Assembly: GCF_036884655.1 (NCBI RefSeq)
Contig: NC_088330.1
Coordinates: 33,275,001-33,339,000 of the forward strand
Length of the DNA stretch: 64,000 nucleotides
Origin: Musa acuminata AAA Group
Lineage: Eukaryota > Streptophyta > Magnoliopsida > Zingiberales > Musaceae
Direction: 5' to 3'
Position numbers and translations under genes: made by a program. Positions 62,601 to 64,000 of the stretch are shown here, one piece after another (within the stretch, counting starts at the first letter, position 1; each line of letters opens with the position of its first letter). The notes under the pieces are model-generated. The model had not been told where the DNA came from and searched no databases. It worked only from the letters and a program-made list of their open reading frames with translations.

Positions 62601-63590
62601 AGTAAACATCATCTCAGTGTACAGAGAAGAAAATATACTTGAAATCATAAGATTCTAAAACCTTCATGTCCAATCTTCAGCAAGAACCACTTTCTGGTTA
62701 TCCATTCGAAGATCATGTCAATAAGATTAGAAGACAGGAAAATCATCAGAACCTATAGCCATGATACTTAAATGAAGGAGACACTGAGATATTAGTACAG
62801 AGCTACACATAACTACATCACTAGTGCATAAGTACCAGAGGAAAGGTATCACCTCGAAGGAAATTAATGAAAGACTTACATGTAAGGTCCTGAAAGTTAA
62901 ATGATAAGCTAAGTTATATTCTGGGAAATAGAATGAAACACAAGAAATTAAAGAAGCAAAAGGCACAAAGCAGCTACCTGGGAGACCATTCAAAGCATTG
63001 AAGCACAAGCAAGTGTCCTCGACAAGTACAGGCCCATTTACCTTTAGCACAAGGAATCAAAAGAAAAAGGTTAAACCATATGTAACAACATAGAGGTTAC
63101 ACAAAGTACTATCACAACTCAACTGGAAACTTTTTAGATTAACAACATAAGCAAACACCACAGTACCGAGGCTGCAGCCAGTCGGGCCTTTTCTTTGGAT
63201 ATTTCTTCTGGCTCACCTTGCAATTCCGGCACTGCAAACGTTTAAGGTGAGTAACATCAAGAACAAAACAGGGGAGTTGTGCCCCTATCAGCATTCTAGA
63301 CTTACACGTTTACTACTAAGAAACACTGAGCATGGCATAATCATTGGCGGGTAAACATCTAAAGAAACCAATTGCTATTCATGAGCAGGCGGATTGATTC
63401 GAGGGCAATTAGAGATCAACAGATTTTCCTCTTGAAGCAAGTGAGAGAACAAGAGATGGAGGAAAGATTAGTTACGATCGAGCTTCAGGGATCGAAAGGG
63501 AATGGAGTGGCCGAGGATGGCACGGACTTCCTCCAGCTTCTTTGTGTTTCCCGTCACGAACGTCACGGGTCGCGGCAGCACCGTCGGCAT
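59652..63590 (-). CDS. ITPA: Inosine triphosphate pyrophosphatase (ITPase/HAM1), 8 exons, 199 aa
   Basis: Housecleaning enzyme that hydrolyses ITP, dITP and XTP to monophosphates plus pyrophosphate, keeping deaminated purines out of DNA and RNA. Exons on the minus strand: 63590-63476, 63231-63167, 63041-62978, 62889-62880 (10 nt), 62693-62662, 62572-62460, 59938-59862 and 59775-59652, all GT-AG, totalling 600 nt. Motifs: [14 protein letters not shown] (substrate entry), [32 protein letters not shown] with acidic metal ligands, [51 protein letters not shown], and [19 protein letters not shown] with the family HRxxAL signature. The frame across PYIK exists only if the 10-nt microexon is included. 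Length matches the human (194 aa) and plant enzymes. Intron 6 is 2.5 kb. The start is [11 protein letters not shown]; the upstream open frame lacks an ATG. Confidence 0.93.
59939..62459. other. Large intron 6 of the ITPase gene
   Basis: 2.5 kb of mostly AT-rich sequence without supported exons. A GC-richer block at about 61430-61850 resembles non-coding repeat material but was not assigned to a family. Splice consensus at both ends (CAG|GTAATA and TTGTAG|GGTAAA) is good. Confidence 0.5.
62880..62889 (-). other. 10-nt microexon of the ITPase gene
   Basis: On the minus strand the context is TTAACTTTCAG|GACCTTACAT|GTAAGTC, with near-consensus acceptor and donor. With one base from exon 3 (CCAG) and the first base of exon 5 (AAAGTGG) it supplies codons GGA CCT TAC ATA, giving the conserved G-P-Y-I before KWF. 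Direct splicing of exon 3 to exon 5 would shift the frame. Confidence 0.85.
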
Positions 63591-63731
63591 CGTCTCCTCC
63601 CACGTCCCCTCCGCCGGTCGATTATGATGTTGATGGTGTCGCAGGCCGCAGCGGCGCCCCTGGCCACACTTCGCCTGCCACAAGAGGAGACTCCTCACTG
63701 CCCCTTACCTGTTCGACGCTTGGTCGGACCG

Positions 63732-63765
<34 letters not shown>

Positions 63766-64000
63766 GGCGTGCGAAGGTTCCTTCTATACGGGAACTTCTT
63801 CTCACACCGAACTCTTCGATACCCGTCCAACACCCTCACACTCACACCCACTAACGTGTGGGCTCCACAGGTGGGGTTCATATATATATATATATATAAA
63901 CCAAAATAAGAAAAGTAAGTATTAGTAGAAATTTTGGTTTACTATAACACGCTCTTAAAACTAATTATGTTGCTAATGATCTCGCCACACTATAAATATC
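63591..64000. promoter_or_regulatory. Upstream region of the ITPase gene
   Basis: Presumed 5' UTR and promoter of the minus-strand ITPase. It is GC-rich next to the gene, then holds a (TA)n tract at 63733-63760, a second short TA run at about 63879-63898, and AT-rich DNA to the window end. The nearer TA tract could serve as a TATA region but its length makes this uncertain. Confidence 0.4.

Noticed and set aside
63591..63698. 36-residue N-terminal extension of ITPase
   Set aside because: The upstream start would be GTG; the ITPase fold begins right after the ATG at 63590.
1..64000. tRNA genes, CRISPR arrays, organellar or bacterial insertions
   Set aside because: I looked for B-box-like GGTTCGAATCC contexts, regularly spaced repeats and blocks of dense uninterrupted coding sequence and saw none that hold up. 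The TGGTATCAGAGC motifs are retrotransposon primer-binding sites, not tRNA genes.

Overview
This is plant nuclear DNA. Every convincing gene is split by GT-AG introns (one appears to be GC-AG), intergenic DNA is AT-rich and full of degraded LTR retrotransposons and inverted-repeat elements, and the proteins are typical plant families. Several coding regions start very GC-rich and fall in GC content towards the 3' end, which fits a commelinid monocot. A Zingiberales or Musaceae-like source is my guess from overall style, not something the sequence proves.

Layout. 0-9 kb: ATG9 (autophagy scramblase), + strand, 10 coding exons. 9-12.6 kb: intergenic retroelement debris. 12.7-19.2 kb: a complete 5-exon GT34-like Golgi glycosyltransferase, - strand, whose 4.8-kb third intron holds an internally deleted copia element and a foldback-type inverted-repeat element. 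20.7-24.1 kb: a calmodulin-binding receptor-like cytoplasmic kinase (CRCK type), - strand, head to head with a P-class PPR gene at 24.7-26.9 kb, + strand. 30.2-36.9 kb: RMD5/GID2-like RING subunit of the CTLH/GID ubiquitin ligase, + strand, with an uninterrupted CDS and a long intron-split 5' leader. 39.5-41.2 kb: intronless O-fucosyltransferase-like type II membrane protein, + strand. 42.6-46.7 kb: 210-aa ankyrin-repeat protein, + strand, whose first intron carries a hAT-type MITE and a GC-rich insertion. 50.6-51.4 kb: two-finger C2H2 repressor of the ZAT5 type, + strand, intronless. 55.1-57.4 kb: pectate lyase with signal peptide and a GPI-type tail, - strand. 59.7-63.6 kb: inosine triphosphate pyrophosphatase, - strand, including a 10-nt microexon.

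The genes do not form a pathway. They are neighbouring independent housekeeping, cell-wall and signalling loci, as expected in a plant chromosome arm. I found no operon-like cluster, CRISPR array, tRNA gene or evidently new biological system. The most rewarding observations are structural: the ITPase microexon, the intact gene around a TE-filled intron, a 1.5-kb foldback element with a 9-bp target duplication, a probable GC-AG intron and GPI tail in the pectate lyase, and an in-frame uORF ending directly at the ATG9 start codon.

Splice sites were placed by hand from GT/AG consensus, reading-frame continuity and remembered family conservation. In each multi-exon gene the exon lengths sum to a whole number of codons without internal stops. 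Exon edges may be off by one base where I misread a line.
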